Assembly: GCA_019925105.1 (NCBI GenBank)
Contig: JAHGAU010000033.1
Location: 620,001-684,000, forward strand
Direction of reading: 5' to 3'
DNA from: Niebla homalea
Taxonomy: Eukaryota; Ascomycota; Lecanoromycetes; Lecanorales; Ramalinaceae
Length of the DNA stretch: 64,000 bases
Below the pieces are notes generated by a model. It ran no database searches. It worked only from the letters and a program-made list of their open reading frames with translations, and was not told the origin of the DNA. Shown here piece after piece: positions 38,924-50,200 of the stretch. The first letter of the stretch is position 1; each line of letters starts with the position of its first letter. Made by a program: the position numbers and the translations under genes.

Positions 38924-39056
38924 GATGAGGGTGATGAGGGTGATGAGGGTGATGTGAGGGTGATGAGGGTGATGAGGGTGATGTGAGGGTCATGAGGGTC
39001 ATGAGGGTGATGTGAGGGTCATGAGGGTGATGTGAGGGTCATGAGGGCGATGAGAG
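38924..39056. repeat. GATGAGGGT minisatellite
   Basis: 9-bp units GATGAGGGT alternate with 11-bp GATGTGAGGGT and 9-bp CATGAGGGT variants, forming a higher-order repeat of about 20-30 bp. Open frames across it on both strands are a product of the repeat. Confidence 0.9.
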
Positions 39057-39251
39057 TGCAGATGCGGGTGCGGCGGAGGGTGAGTGGTGAGGGTAAGTGG
39101 TAAGGGTGATGAGTGTTGACGGCGGTGAAGGTTGAGGCTGATGCCGACACAATCTAAGTCTCCCGGGTACGTACTCCTTAAAAAGCGCCCTAAGGAGGCA
39201 ATCGATATTAAGGATACATAAAACATAGTCGATGCTGATCCACAAGGATGA

Positions 39252-39540
39252 TCAAATCCACGCAGACTTTCTCGCCGTTTGATTGCTGTTGAGGGTGTCA
39301 ATATCAACTCCTCGCATCCATTCTTCCATTGACGGCTAAGCGTCGTATTCTGGCACATTTCTGGCCCCAATTGGATCGTAGACTGGAGGCTCGTAATCAC
39401 GATTCTCTTCGCAACCTGGCGCTGGATCATTGCTGGCCCGGTTGATGTCCCTCATTCGCGTCTGCATCACCCATGTTGGCGGCCATAGCTGCCCCATGGG
39501 CGATTTCATTCTCAGTCGTGGTCGGTTTATTGTCAGCCAT
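39252..39540 (-). pseudogene. Decayed short gene, frameshift plus nonsense
   Basis: The minus strand opens with ATG at 39540 and reads MADNKPTTTENEIAHGAAMA and onward for 37 residues to a stop. Protein-like sequence then continues one frame over (SNDPAPGCEENRDYEPPVYD), runs through an in-frame TAG after PEYDA, and goes on as PSMEEWMRGVDIDTLNSNQT to a stop at 39252. No GT...AG intron can repair the shift in the available space. The composition is hydrophilic and the family unknown. A real gene with an unseen upstream exon cannot be excluded. Confidence 0.4.
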
Positions 39541-39778
39541 AGCTCAGAGGGCGCATTGATATTCTGTTAAGAATTGATGTCGGCTATGAAGGATTGGATA
39601 AAAGCTGTCACGGATGACACTTTTGAGCCTTTATGTAAGTCTGTTCTCTCAACCTTGGCCCTCCCTGTATCGTTAATGAGCGGGCAATATGCAGGGCAAG
39701 AGGGGCTGTTCGTCGTTACAGCCATTCACATCATTGCTGGACGCACAGAATGCGTTATGATGTAAATGATAATGGTCC

Positions 39779-39960
39779 TCGGTGAGACTGATCGCTAGAT
39801 CGATTGCAGATCGGCTCAGCTATTCACGTTATACTCATCGGCGCAACCTATTGATCACTAGGTAGACTGACAATCGGCTCAGCCATTCACGTCATCATCA
39901 TCGGTGAAACCCGTTGATCATTGGACAGACTGCTGATCGGCTCAGCCATCCACGTCACAC
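39779..39960. repeat. 63-bp tandem repeat upstream of the HET gene
   Basis: The motif ATCGGCTCAGC recurs at 39810, 39873 and 39936, exactly 63 bp apart. The rest of the unit (CATTCACGT, TTGATCA, AGACTG) is moderately conserved. A partial unit precedes it. It lies 220-400 bp upstream of the HET start codon, where promoter elements are expected. Confidence 0.8.
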
Positions 39961-40183
39961 TCGCATACGATGTGCATGGTGGATAAGGCTGGAACTTGGT
40001 CAATTGCCGAGGTTAATTAGTTGGCGTCCGAACAGGCCTTTACGCCCTTATCATCTCCCTATCGTTATCAGAAGCGATCTCCTAGATCGAAAGGGTTCGG
40101 ATGTCAATGGCAAAGTGGATAGGTCACAGCTAAGGTATTGATCCGACAACCTGGTTCTTGAAACTCCCATTGGAAAAGATATA

Positions 40184-42373
40184 ATGCGATTTCAATACAC
40201 GAAATTAGATGAGAATGCTCGTCAGATCAGATTGATCGATTTGCATGCCGGCAAGGCGGACCAAGAGCTGAGACTGACTCTGCGACATGTTTCCCTGTCC
40301 GCTGCAAATTTCGCTCAACGTAAACGGCTGCCAATTAGCGAGTTACAGAAGACACTTCCTAGTGGCTGGGTCGTTGAAGAGACTAGCCAGTATAGATATC
40401 GATACTTATTCGAAGATGCAGACGAAAACACAAGTTGGCACCATCCAGACGCGAGTTGTGATCCAACTTTATGGCAAGAGCTCGAGGAGCTTCCTCCTCA
40501 AGACTTCGAGCCCGCCTATGAAGCGCTTTCCTATGTTTGGGGTTCGCAAGAGAACCCTGAAGTAGCTTTCATCGATTCAGCGCCTGCTTTCGAAAGCGAT
40601 TCATCCACGCTTGATGAGCTGCCAACGATCTCGATAGGGCAAAATCTCTCGAATGGACTTCGAGCGCTCCGATATCCAGACAACCCTCGCACGCTATGGG
40701 TTGATGCTATCTGCATCGATCAAACAAATAACGAGGAGCGTAGCTCGCAGGTCAAGCATATGCATGAGGTCTACAAGCTAGCCCAAAGAGTAGTCGTGTG
40801 GCTTGGCCCAAGTACGTCCAGTACTTATTTGGCTATGGAAACCTTTGATTACCTGGGATCCCAAGTGGAAGTCAGCCGGAGACATGCTCGCTTTCGTTCA
40901 CCCAAGGCAGTAGAACCCGATTGGTTCAGAGCTGCAACGGAATTACCCTATGATGAAAAGACATGGCAGGCCATTGACGAATTCCTGAACTGCTCTTGGT
41001 TTGAGCGTCTGTGGATATGGCAGGAGATTCAATTGGCCAATTCCCGATCTTTGGTAGTTTGTGGATCGCATCAACTTGACTGGCAATGTTTCAGGCGCGC
41101 TCTGATCTGCTTATACACAAAGGATAAGCTTCCCTTTCCAGGTCTGCGACGACGCTTCGAGATGATTGAGCCACTCGCCTACGAAAGACACACTAGCTCT
41201 GCATACCTACTGCTGGAGATCAGCCGGCAACGTCTTTGCAGTGAGCCTAAAGATCATATCTATGGAATGCTGAGCATCTGCGGTCCACATCTGGCGAACG
41301 AAATCATGCCTAACTACAGCCCTGACGTACCTTACCATGAGGTATTCAAGGACGTCTTCCTCAAGTACTCTGAACGGGTCCAACGTCTCGACCTGCTCTC
41401 TGAATGTGAGCAAACCGGGAAAGGACATAGCGGGCCGTCTTGGGTGCCAGATTGGTCAGTCAGGCGGAGTACGTATCCGTTGTATGGCTTCACATTTGCT
41501 AGTGGTGTCTCTTCTGCCAAGATAGACTGTATCACATCAAATATTCTACAAGTCCAAGGCGTTCAGGCAGGAATGATCTGTAGTGTTACAGAACCAGCCC
41601 CAGCGGACGACCTCGAAATAATGAAGACTTGGAAAACTCGAGAACCTACTGATATGAGAACGGCAACTTATCCCACAGGCGGGAGCCTACTGGAGGCGTA
41701 CTGCTCGACGCTTCGTGCATCATTCCTCCTCGAAAGGTGGCCACAGCATGCAGGAGTTTCAACAGCTGATTGGACTTCCCAGTATCTACAGTCGCTCTCC
41801 GATTATTCTGCTGAAGTGCCAGGAAGTTTGGATACGCTAAATAACGTCGACGTGTCCTGGTGTCTTAAAATAGTCAGAGAGCGGACGATCTTCCGGATTG
41901 ACAATGGTCATATTGGGATAGGTCCTTCCTCCACCAGAGTTGGCGATATAGTTTGCATTCTGCTGGGCTGCAAATCGCCCATGGTGCTTCGACCATTAAC
42001 AGGTGGTGGCGGCCACAGCGGCTACACTGTAGTTGGCGAATGCTACGTATATGGTCTCGACGATGGCTCAGTCTTGCTCGGACCCTTGCCTTCCAACTTC
42101 AGAGTTCAACTGGGCAAAGTCGAATCTGGTCATACGGCAACCCATCGCTATCGAAACCTGACCACAAACGAGGTCACAGAAGATGATCCACGGCTGCAGC
42201 CCCTCCCGTCTGGTTGGGTTAAAATCAATCGTGGAAGAGAGCCTGACGACCCTACGTTATTCGGGTGCTATAGGCACATCCCGACGGGAAGGCAGATGAA
42301 CTCTGATCCAAGACTACAGCCTAATGCACTCAAGGATCGCGGGGTTGAATTGCGGACTTTCGATCTCAAGTAA
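40184..42373 (+). CDS. HET-domain (heterokaryon incompatibility-type) protein with WW-like modules
   Basis: Intronless, 729 residues; the ATG has A at -3. HET proteins trigger a cell-death reaction on recognition of non-self in fusing hyphae. The N-terminal FQYTKLDENARQIRLIDL and the HET core motifs are clear: YEALSYVWGS (112-121), LWVDAICIDQ (171-180) and VYKLAQRVVVWLG (196-208). A WW-like module interrupts the region before the core (58-88, LPSGW...TSWHHPD). A second lies at the C-terminus (674-711, LPSGW...NSDPRL), preceded by a partial one. WW modules bind proline-rich ligands. The C-terminal half has the usual PSWVPDWS and GDIVCILLGC...VVGECYVYG motifs. Length and the ending RGVELRTFDLK suggest an intact gene. 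A 63-bp tandem repeat lies in the upstream region, and a transposon terminus starts 6 bp after the stop. Confidence 0.92.
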   Translation: MRFQYTKLDENARQIRLIDLHAGKADQELRLTLRHVSLSAANFAQRKRLPISELQKTLPSGWVVEETSQYRYRYLFEDADENTSWHHPDASCDPTLWQELEELPPQDFEPAYEALSYVWGSQENPEVAFIDSAPAFESDSSTLDELPTISIGQNLSNGLRALRYPDNPRTLWVDAICIDQTNNEERSSQVKHMHEVYKLAQRVVVWLGPSTSSTYLAMETFDYLGSQVEVSRRHARFRSPKAVEPDWFRAATELPYDEKTWQAIDEFLNCSWFERLWIWQEIQLANSRSLVVCGSHQLDWQCFRRALICLYTKDKLPFPGLRRRFEMIEPLAYERHTSSAYLLLEISRQRLCSEPKDHIYGMLSICGPHLANEIMPNYSPDVPYHEVFKDVFLKYSERVQRLDLLSECEQTGKGHSGPSWVPDWSVRRSTYPLYGFTFASGVSSAKIDCITSNILQVQGVQAGMICSVTEPAPADDLEIMKTWKTREPTDMRTATYPTGGSLLEAYCSTLRASFLLERWPQHAGVSTADWTSQYLQSLSDYSAEVPGSLDTLNNVDVSWCLKIVRERTIFRIDNGHIGIGPSSTRVGDIVCILLGCKSPMVLRPLTGGGGHSGYTVVGECYVYGLDDGSVLLGPLPSNFRVQLGKVESGHTATHRYRNLTTNEVTEDDPRLQPLPSGWVKINRGREPDDPTLFGCYRHIPTGRQMNSDPRLQPNALKDRGVELRTFDLK

Positions 42374-42378
42374 CTTCC

Positions 42379-42432
42379 TAGTCTGAGATCGACCGCCCTT
42401 GGTCCCGGAGGGTTCCCGAAAGGGTCTAAGAA
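42379..42432. mobile_element. Solo terminus of the MULE family
   Basis: The first 28 bp, beginning TAGTCTGAGATCGACCGCCC, are identical to the inverse of the right end of the MULE at 25572-25599. Weaker similarity (AGGGTCTAAGAAAAAGTC) continues to about 42438. No matching opposite end was found downstream, so it is a truncated or solo end, and it now provides the 3' flank of the HET gene. Confidence 0.65.
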
Positions 42433-43752
42433 AAAGTCTTATGGATTCAGCAGAAAAGCCTGGAGATCCGCCCGACTCGAGCTAATGAACCGTCCATTAT
42501 TCTTTCTCTCCTCGTTGTCTTTTCTTGAAGATAAGCTCTTGAATCATTTCCTGTTATTTATTTTTTTACAGTGAATAAGGTTTTTAAGGGTCCTGCAAGA
42601 TATGAGAACGAGGACCGAAAACAATTGGATGGACATCGTTGGATCGCATCATGTCAAGATTAATAGCCTCAGGTATTCGCCTCAGGTGTCTTGGAAAGGT
42701 GTAGGAAAATTTGAGAGAACAAGCTGGGAAACCTGGGTGATGATACCGACGCACCAAGCCCACATTAATCCTCAACCTCAGCGTTCAGCATTGGCTTCTG
42801 GTTCCGGGTTTTTTCGCAAACAGCAGCATCAGCGGCAGCAGCGGCGGCTCCGCCAAGAAAGTGCCTATAAGCAAGGCGCATATCCAAGCCATTAGCTCAG
42901 TCATGGGTGGATTGGTGCGGCACCTCCAGACCCGCAGACCTGCTTAAAGAAGCGGAGGATGGCGACAGCTGACGATAAATAGTATGACGCCAAGGTACAC
43001 GTAGAAGAATCATAGACATAACGTTTCAGATCCTGCGAGACCACAATGATCTGCATGATGTGAAGACGCGATGGTGACGTACGGAGGGACTCTCTCGGCT
43101 GACGAGGAATGAAGAAAAAGGGCGAAGGACATGCGGCGAGTGTTATTGACGGTGTCTTGCGGCACCTTCATCCTCCCTGATAGGCCGTGCAGGCGGACAT
43201 TCCACCTGGTCTCTGGACGCGTTGGAAGGTGGTAGGTCTGCGGTAGTGGAATGTGCTGATTGAAATCCAACCCTAAGATACCCGAAGCAGTGACAGATAC
43301 TTCTCGCCAACTTCCCCTTTAACGGAGCGCTAGTCTCTGACTTCTCTACGGAGTCTTATTCATGTTATTTTTCACGAGCGCATCTCTTTTCAACAGTATC
43401 TCTGCACCCTCGCATAAAGCTGAAAGGGAAGGTCCTCAATGAACCTTGATCGGGCCCATTGACGATGCGATTCCTCACAAATCATGGTCAGTCCTTTGTT
43501 CTGGGAGTCTCTGGGAGATTTGTATGCTCACAAGATGCTGAGAGAAAAGTGCTGTGACAAGACCAGAAGTCTGATGACTGTCAGATCAGTTCGAGACTGC
43601 CATCTTTGGCATTAATCGTATTCGATCTTGCGAAAATTGCAATTGCGTTTTCGCATATTCCTGTCGGCAATCACAAATTTGAAATTCACGGCAGGAAGGA
43701 TTGCGCCGGTAAATTTTGACAATTGCTGTGGAGCCAATCAGTGGCCGGGAAT
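42433..43752. other. Intergenic, no gene recognised
   Basis: GC-balanced sequence with only short overlapping frames and no clear splice-supported gene. A (CAGCAG)-rich stretch lies near 42825. Confidence 0.5.
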
Positions 43753-43788
43753 AAACATTCTGTCCCAGAATTGTGGGACGGAATGTTT
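43753..43788. repeat. GC-rich palindrome, copy C
   Basis: Arms AAACATTCTGTCCCA (43753-43767) and TGGGACGGAATGTTT (43774-43788), one mismatch, followed by AGGTCGGGCGGAGC. It lies 270 bp upstream of the Ulp1-like gene. Confidence 0.8.
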
Positions 43789-44057
43789 AGGTCGGGCGGA
43801 GCAACAAGTCTTGGCAGCTGCTAATCAACACTTTCGTTCTCCTCCGCAAAGACTTTGTTTGTCACCTTATTCTGAAGAAGCACTACACCTTGGTTTGTCA
43901 GAACATTCACATTTGCAAATGCTTTCTGCTCCTTTTTAACGCTGATAGATCTCACCGCTGTAACCAATGATCAATGCGAGGGGCAGCACTTCATGCGCAC
44001 TCAAGTCCTGCTATGGCAAAGAGACAGCGCTACTTCTGACTGCGGTGATTGGGGTCA

Positions 44058-46599
44058 ATGGCACGGCTTAATAACGCAGGTCCGCTGTTGCCTCGCCCAA
44101 AGCGTAAAGATGATACGCCAAGTGATGATGAGGAGGATCACGAGAGCGATGTGCAGCCGCTCGACCGGGTTGCATCCTCTAGCCCTACACGGCAGAGCTT
44201 GACTATTGAGGTTCAGTCAAAGCTGGACGTAGAGAAGGTCTTCAATGGCACCGACATCACCCAGTTCCTCGCCACCTCAGACCTTGATGAGGCTCTTGAC
44301 TTGGGACAGCAGATCATCATCAAGAGATCGCAAATGATTGAGGCGGTGAATTCTCAATGTGCTTGGGACATCTCCATGGTGTGGAAATCGATCGATAAGC
44401 TCCGGATGGAGCGTCCAGAAAAGTCGGCCACGATCAACAAATGGCAAAAGGGTGTAGCACGGCAGCTAGAGAACAACAGTGAGGGCATTGCGTATTATCT
44501 TCGCCTTTCCGAAAAGACCTTGATCCGACTGTCAGCGTACGGAAAGCGTATCTACGACAGTTGGGGCGTCCTTCCGACCCAGGTCCTCCCCAAAGAAAAG
44601 TATGATACGGAGCGGCCACTGTCGAAAAGCTTGCTCCAACAAATGGCCAAGCTCACCAACTACGTAAGTAGGGAAGAAGGCCAGCAATTGTTGTCCGACA
44701 GCATTGAGAGGCGCCAGGATCAAAACACAAGGTCAACCTATGACAGGCGTAACCCCTACCTGGTCCGCAGCGATCTTCGGGCCGTGATCAAAACGCAGCA
44801 GACGAAGAAACGAGGTCGTGTTGAAGAGGAGGATGACGCGGATGGCACAGGTGACAGAGCTGAGTCAAGATCCGTCAAGCGTCAGAAAAGGTTAGTCAAC
44901 AAAAAGGACGAAGAAGAAGAAGGAAAAGAAGAGGAGGAGGATGACCACGACAATGATGACGAGCACGACGAGACGGATCCTAAATTGGGGGTGCCGCCGG
45001 CGGGGGGTGATACCCAAGGCACTCCACTCAGCCATTCGTCATCACTTTCACCTCCACCTGTGATTATTCGTGAAGGAGAACTCGCAGAAGAGAATATGGA
45101 GCCATGCTCGTCTCCAATCGTCACTAGAGGAGAAACCATCGACGAAAACGATGGACATGAATTTGTGAGTGCCGCAGAAATTTCCCCGCTATTTGAATGT
45201 TTGAGAAGACATGGCACTGATCTCTTTCGAACAGTCCTATACAAGCATCGAATTACCACGAAGGGCGCCCCCAATGCCCGACTACGAATCACCCACTCCA
45301 CCCCATCTGACCCGACGCACGATGCATGAGACGGGTTCCAAGCATGTAGACTTGCTATCATCGCCTACACACGTCGCGCACGGTGCAGGAGCTATTCAAG
45401 GTGTTGCTATAACCGACCTTGAAATGGTACTGAACACCCTTCATCCAGGGCACAAGCTCTCATCGACTGCCATCCAAGAGACTCTCGCCTTCTGCGTACC
45501 TGCAGATTCTCATCTGATAGATCCTCTCTACTTTAATTCGGACTTTTCAGATCGATCAGGTTTGAGTAGGCGACTTGCCAAATCCGTCAAGCGAATTCTC
45601 ATCCCTTTACATGATCGACAACTTCTTCACTGGACTCTGGCGGTGTTCAACCTCGAATACTTTTCAATCTCTATCTATGATTCCCTCCCTCACCAGACAG
45701 TGGATCCGGCTCTCGCTGAGCGGTTGCAAAAGTTCGCAACGGGGATTGTCGGCAGACCGCAGGAATGGACTTTCCAGTCAGCCAATTGTCCCAAACAATC
45801 GAATGGGACTGATTGTGGGGTCCATGTCATCGCGAATGCCCTTTTCATCATGACAAACAACGACCTCCCCCAGAAACATGACTGCAGCGCATGGAGATTG
45901 ATCTGTCGCACCCTGCTTGGCGAAAGCATCCAAGACATCCGGCTCGACATACTGGAGCGTTTTCGGTCCCCAACAAATATCAGGAACCTCGAGGAAGCAG
46001 CGGGTGTCCATCCTTTTCAACTCCAGAACCCCGATGAATCTTCTTTCGCAACCTGTCTGCGCAAAATCAAGCAACTGGCCCAAAACAATCTCGTCCAAGT
46101 ACAAGCACAGCAGCGCAAGCTACGCAACCATTGCGACTCTGCTGTCGCCATCACCAATGTCCTCGAAGCGGTTCGCCGACGGTTTGCCACCGAGACCCTC
46201 TTCCTCTCCGATCAGCTCCTCAAAAATGAGCAGCTCCTCACCGAGCATGCCGCCTTCATTCAACGGCACCACATGCGCTCCGACCTCTCTTCCAGCCAAG
46301 ATGATTTCTCGATAATGCAGGCAACCCAAGGTAGCCAAGATCTTCTCGCCAGTTTGCGCGCAACCCAAACGAATATGGCGAGGCAGCTCGAGAAAAAGGC
46401 AACAAAAAAGAAGGCGGTACATGATGGAATGCTCAAGTCGAAGAGTTTAGTCACAATGGCCAAGCAGATCCAAACCAGGTACGAAGGAGAATTGGACATT
46501 TCGGATTCGGCGAGTAGGCAGATTCGGGGGACGGTGCAGAAATGGCGGGATATGATTGCAGACGCGCTGTCGGGGCTTGATGAGACTCTGGCGTCGTAA
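44058..46599 (+). CDS. Ulp1-like (C48 family) cysteine protease with extra N- and C-terminal regions
   Basis: Exons 44058-45164 and 45235-46599 join in frame across a 70-nt intron (GTGAGT to GAACAG), giving 823 residues. The frame also opens at a TTG 9 bp earlier, but ATG at 44058 is the first real start, after an in-frame TGA. The catalytic domain lies at about 420-620: His501 (LLHWTLAVF), Asp518 (ISIYDSL), Gln557 (PKQSNGT) and Cys563 (GTDCGVHVIANAL) form the Ulp1/SENP triad plus oxyanion Gln. Such enzymes cleave SUMO or related modifiers. The N-terminal third (about 50-230) is a helical region of unknown family. Then comes a nuclear-localisation-like, very acidic low-complexity linker (about 250-310). 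The C-terminal 200 residues are helical and coiled-coil rich. The triad is intact, so activity is plausible. The architecture differs from housekeeping Ulp1/Ulp2. Confidence 0.88.
45165..45234 (+). other. Intron of the Ulp1-like gene
   Basis: 70-nt intron with a GTGAGT donor and CAG acceptor. Splicing joins GGACATGAATTT to TCCTATACAAGC in frame. Without splicing the frame ends at a TGA at 45327. Confidence 0.85.
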
Positions 46600-46724
46600 G
46601 CCTGATCAGACTGCTGATTTCGTTGTCGCCAGCGTCCGCTGCTGAGATGGTCATCAAAAGCAATATTGTGTATTTATCAAACATTCGCAATCCATGATTG
46701 GCATCCACTCAAAGGGACCGAGTT

Positions 46725-47230
46725 TCAAGATTCCTCTTCCGCAGATGGCGGAGTTATATCACATAGTGGTTCCTCATAGCTGACAAAAAATTCAATACAC
46801 ATCTCCTTCATACGCCAATGGAATTCATCATGGGAGGGATGTTGCCCTCTTGAATCACAATCCGTCTAGGCTTTAGGTTGCCTTCCGACTGCTCTTCATT
46901 TATCACAATCCATGTATGATTCTCGCCTCCTCGACAAAGATCCCCAAAACGACTCCAATTTCCAGTGCTGGGCTTGCCCCAACTCCATTTCCATTAATCA
47001 ATGTATATATGCCCCTCTTGCCATGAAACCTGCGTCGCCTCGTACGAGCTATCCTTCGGGTCGGCCGTCTCGTTGGGAAAAGACATGGAGGATCCTTTCT
47101 TCGCGCTATAAGTTCGCCATTTGCCACTCTCTCTCAGGCGGCCGTTGACTGAAGATGAGATGGCATACTGGGATTTATCACCTTTCCGATCCGGCAGAAA
47201 CAAGGATAACAAATGAAAGAGCGAGCCCAC
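46725..47230 (-). pseudogene. Decayed gene with a RIP-type nonsense codon
   Basis: On the minus strand a protein-like frame (KSQYAISSSVNGRLRESGKW then SSYEATQVSWQEGHIYID) meets TAA, then continues in the same frame as WKWSWGKPSTGNWSRFGDLC and onward. The stop context GATTAATGG is one CpA-to-TpA change from GATCAATGG (Gln). A further shift leads to a second coding-like frame (DEFHWRMKEMCIEFFVSYEE) ending at 46725. The parts read like one Trp/Glu-rich protein of unknown family. A multi-exon gene is the alternative. It lies 125 bp downstream of the Ulp1-like gene, convergent to it. Confidence 0.4.
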
Positions 47231-50200
47231 ATCCTACAGCCTCCGATAACATCCACCAGAGCAGAGCGTTTCGCTATCTACTCCCGATACCTTATCCTAC
47301 TAATAAATCCTATCTGCGCTCCGTTATCTTCTCGAGACCAATCACTGCGAGAGCTGCCGTGTTATCATCTCGTTTATGACGGACTAATGATGCAAAGTCA
47401 TCCCTACAACATCGATTCCCTACCTACATACCACAGCGGGCGGACGCAATCTCGCCTCATCTCCCTAAAGCGAATGCACAATATCAAAAGCCGTTCGAAT
47501 CCGATGAACCCTGGAGGCGGTACAATCTAAGGCGCACTCTTAACCGAATGCTGAAGTCTCAGTCCGGCGTGTATCCGTGGTCGACGCTCATTATCTCGTT
47601 CGTCTGCGCTTTTATACGCCCTCCTTTATTGTTGATTCAGCCCGGTAGTAACTGTACCTCTGCCAACTGATATTCTTGACAGGCTCACGCGAACACTGTT
47701 GATGCGTGCATCTCCCTTCTTAAATTTGCTGGACAATCCGCCAGTCAATTGGGCGGTATTGGTTTTTGCATCTTATCCGTTTCCGGTGAGGGCTTTGCGG
47801 GGCTTGGTAATTCTGTCTGTAAGCCACGTGAACTGATTTATTGGACCGGTCGTTCGCCCGCAAAACGTAGCGGCGTTATCGGTTAAGGGGGAATTTCCTC
47901 GCTTGCTAATGGGATCTCCCTGCCCCTGACCTGGAAAGGCCTTTGGTGATTCGAGAGCATTGATTGGGGGAGTGTGTGCTCCCGATATGGTCTGATCGCA
48001 TTGTACGTTGTTGTGGGGAGCATGGAGCTTTCATGGAGACCTGCCGTTGACGGGAGCTTGCTCTGGAAAAAATCGATTGGGCATGCATTGGCCTTAAATG
48101 GCGACAGGATTTTATGGGCATGGGTTCGCACCTAGAGTGTTGAATAAGGGACAAAAGCTCATTAAAGCACGGATGAGGGGTATAATTTGATACATTTCAA
48201 TTGGCTCGCCAACGTCAAGACAACTCAAGCAGGTCCAGTAATTTGAAGGAAGTCAGTCCTAGAAGAGAATGCAATGGTAGGCTGTACCATCACAAGTGAG
48301 ATCATCATTGTCACAAAAAGATATATTGACCTAGATATCGGAACGGCGAATGGAACAACAGCATATAAGAAAGCTTTTACTTAAGATGAAACCCTCTTCA
48401 AAGCTTTACATGGCACGTCAATCGGTCTTTCTTCTTTACAACTTTCCATTCTGTCATCCCCGGGGTCCAGACTTCCAATAAACCTCGTAAAGTATCAAGA
48501 AGACAGGTGTGACCAGATTCCTACGGCGTCCAAGCTGCCAGTCCTGGCCAGTCCAACGCAGGAACACGATGACAGCATACTGACTGGATTTTGGCAGCGA
48601 GTGTTGCGACGAAAATGCGATCAATCACCGATGATCGATCCTGGATTCACGTGAAGTTTAAAACTGACGGTAGAGATATACGCTCTGCAGAGGCGTAGTT
48701 CTTTCACAGAGCGGGTGTCACCTTTCATAGGCTGATGCTCCTGACGAGGAACGACAGCCCATCCATGCAACTTTTCTCATCTGTCGTCGAATATGCGCTG
48801 TTGCCGCCTACCGGGCTCCATTCAATGCACAATATTTTTGATTTCAATAGCGTACATGTCTGATCGTCGTAGTTTTATAATAACATAACGAATGTTCCCT
48901 CTCAAGGTTTCAATCCATATTTAATAATATTCGTGATGTAGCTACGTCGATGAAAAAAAGGACGACCGAGAGGAAAAGCGAAACAAAAACGGGTGAAGCA
49001 CCCATATCAACAGGGACTTTGGTAGGAAGATGATTAGTAGCTAGATGGTGTGTCTTAGATTTTGTAAGAGAGAGTAAGCCTCCTGGAAAATGTACGCTGT
49101 ATGATTGGTGACGCCCGCTTTATAGAGCTTGTAGCTTTGCGAACCTTTTAAATGGATCTGTCTCCCTTAAGGGGGTTTCATCTGCCTCGATGATTTGAAC
49201 GTCTGAAGGGATCAATCAGACAGCATCCCATGGCTGATATTAACATTGCAGATCCAGTTTTCGGAGGCAGGTACGGGGCGTCGTCCCTTTTTGAGCTTCA
49301 GAAGCTTAATGGCCGATTGTACTGTATACCTTAATGGCGAGGGTTACGCGTTGTCATTATCACAGTGAAGATTGTGCGTATCCAGGCTTGGTACGCACGC
49401 AGCCCTTTGTAGAAGGCAATGCAGCGCGCTGATCATGCACAGTTACTTGTGACAGGGTCCGACAAATGGTTAAGCCACCAAATGCCCTGAATCTCTATCG
49501 TTCACTCAGGCTTCCGGCCAAGAGTTGCCTTCTTCTAAAATGCGAAACGTTCAATCTGAGATGCTGCGGCGATTCTGTATTGTCAACCCGCCTTCGGCTT
49601 CTCAAATCATCACAGCTGTCCGAGTGTCCTACTCAAGCATCTTCCCTACCGACTCCAATTGAATTATCTTTTCAGACAAAACGGATCGTCCTTCAGCGAC
49701 ATCATCTTCTTTTTTCTTCTCTTTCGAGTCAGGACGAGGGATGAATTGATATTCTGCGACTGTGCACTATGGGGGCTGGGGAATATGGGCTACTAGAAGC
49801 TGGATCCAACTTCGTTGCGGCCAATTGCTGTCATTATTGCTATTGGCTTTTACTTCCAGCCCTGTGAGGAGACGAGGTTTGGTTGGAAAGGACCATTGCC
49901 GTTGTCCGTTTGAAGATCGTACGTGTTGCGAGGGATACTTCCGTGGGACCTGTGTGAGTTGCGTAACGGTGAAGCTCTCCCAACTCTGGTCACCGATAGA
50001 GCCTTATTTCCCTTCATCCATCTCACTAATTCTTGAGAAGTAATATCGACTCCATTTAATGGGCGTCGTTATCGGGACGTCGTTATCGGTTTGAACATCA
50101 GACATGAATTGATGGAATGCGACCGTACGATGTGGGCTGAACTTGTAGGGAAGAATGTGGGTGGGGAATTTTCTTCCCCCCTTTTGAAAATGAGTCAGCT

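Noticed and set aside
38684..38986. 100-residue Ser/Leu-repeat frame
   Set aside because: It spans a CT microsatellite and a GATGAGGGT minisatellite, so its openness is repeat-driven.
44882..45361. 159-residue Ser-rich minus-strand frame
   Set aside because: Antisense of the acidic Glu/Asp linker of the Ulp1-like gene.
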